Positions 63,917 through 64,000 of a stretch of DNA of 64,000 bases are shown in pieces. A program made the translations under genes and the position numbers. How positions within the stretch are numbered: the first letter of the stretch is position 1; each line of letters starts with the position of its first letter. The notes under the pieces are model-generated. The model was not told the origin of the DNA and did not search any database. It was given only the letters and a program-made list of their open reading frames with translations. Origin of the DNA: Rhizobium sp. CB3090 (GTDB taxonomy: Bacteria; Pseudomonadota; Alphaproteobacteria; Rhizobiales; Rhizobiaceae); contig NZ_CP121662.1 of NCBI RefSeq assembly GCF_029714285.1, forward strand, positions 3,751,501 through 3,815,500. The letters run 5' to 3'.

Positions 63917-64000
63917 CTACAGGTTCGTCATGGCTAGCGAGGCATCCGAATAGCGCTTGCCGGCCACCAGATCGGGCGGGATGACATCGCTCAATTCCTG
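63917..64000 (-). CDS. C-terminal fragment of a leftward gene
   Basis: The last 27 codons of a gene that begins beyond the right edge are visible, ending TAG at 63917-63919. The peptide is SDVIPPDLVAGKRYSDASLA with a few flanking residues. The IPPDLVAGKRY-type ending resembles the tail of some dehydrogenase or reductase families, but the fragment is too short to name. Confidence 0.6.
   Translation of the reverse strand, partial: QELSDVIPPDLVAGKRYSDASLAMTNL

Overview
The window looks like a stretch of chromosome from an alphaproteobacterium of the order Rhizobiales, most likely Rhizobium itself. The evidence is high GC, rhizobial core genes (infC, rpmI-rplT, pheS, pheT, lepA, purU), a membrane-bound ferritin gene with an Irr-type iron control element at its promoter, BA14K-like and BTLCP secreted proteins, and rhizobial intergenic palindromes. 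No insertion sequence, prophage structural gene or CRISPR array was seen.

Layout. 1-8.5 kb: a partial peptide-type ABC binding protein, a P1 (DmpA-type) peptidase, a three-domain kinase/M23-like/class III aminotransferase fusion, and purU. 8.5-16.5 kb: a small surface-polysaccharide block with a Wzy-like polymerase, a GH5 cellulase, a Wzz-like co-polymerase without kinase, a FlaA1/WbpM-type dehydratase and a GT25 glycosyltransferase. 16.7-29.6 kb: a large accessory catabolic block. It holds a Gfo/Idh/MocA dehydrogenase with a complete sugar-type ABC importer, then a leftward set (D-threonine-aldolase-like enzyme, M81/MlrC peptidase, NTF2-like protein) divergent from a rightward set (Rid protein, RpiR regulator, SDR, cytoplasmic GH20 hexosaminidase). 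Together they suggest import and breakdown of an amino-sugar or D-amino-acid-containing conjugate.

29.7-34 kb: a short lower-GC insert carrying a DUF5131 (phage Gp37/Gp68) three-Cys protein and its TcmP partner, tail to tail and overlapping, beside a tRNA-Leu(CAG) gene; then a phosphohexomutase. 34-49 kb: scattered housekeeping and small genes, among them a 45-residue basic ORF, a SelW-like protein, a glutamine amidotransferase, a GFA-family protein, an orphan CcdA antitoxin, lepA, an XRE-cupin regulator, a GNAT, a HAD hydrolase, an HDAC-family deacetylase, a DMT exporter, Cdh, a group III truncated haemoglobin, mbfA, a small repeat stress protein, a transglutaminase-like protease and an alpha/beta hydrolase.

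49-55.5 kb: translation block infC (AUU start), rpmI, rplT, pheS, pheT, interrupted twice by accessory genes: a ParDE-type toxin-antitoxin pair between infC and rpmI, and a small membrane-anchored protein between pheS and pheT. 55.6-63.7 kb: a leftward set with a PAN-domain alpha-2-macroglobulin, PBP1C and an NTF2-like protein. The window ends inside a further leftward gene.
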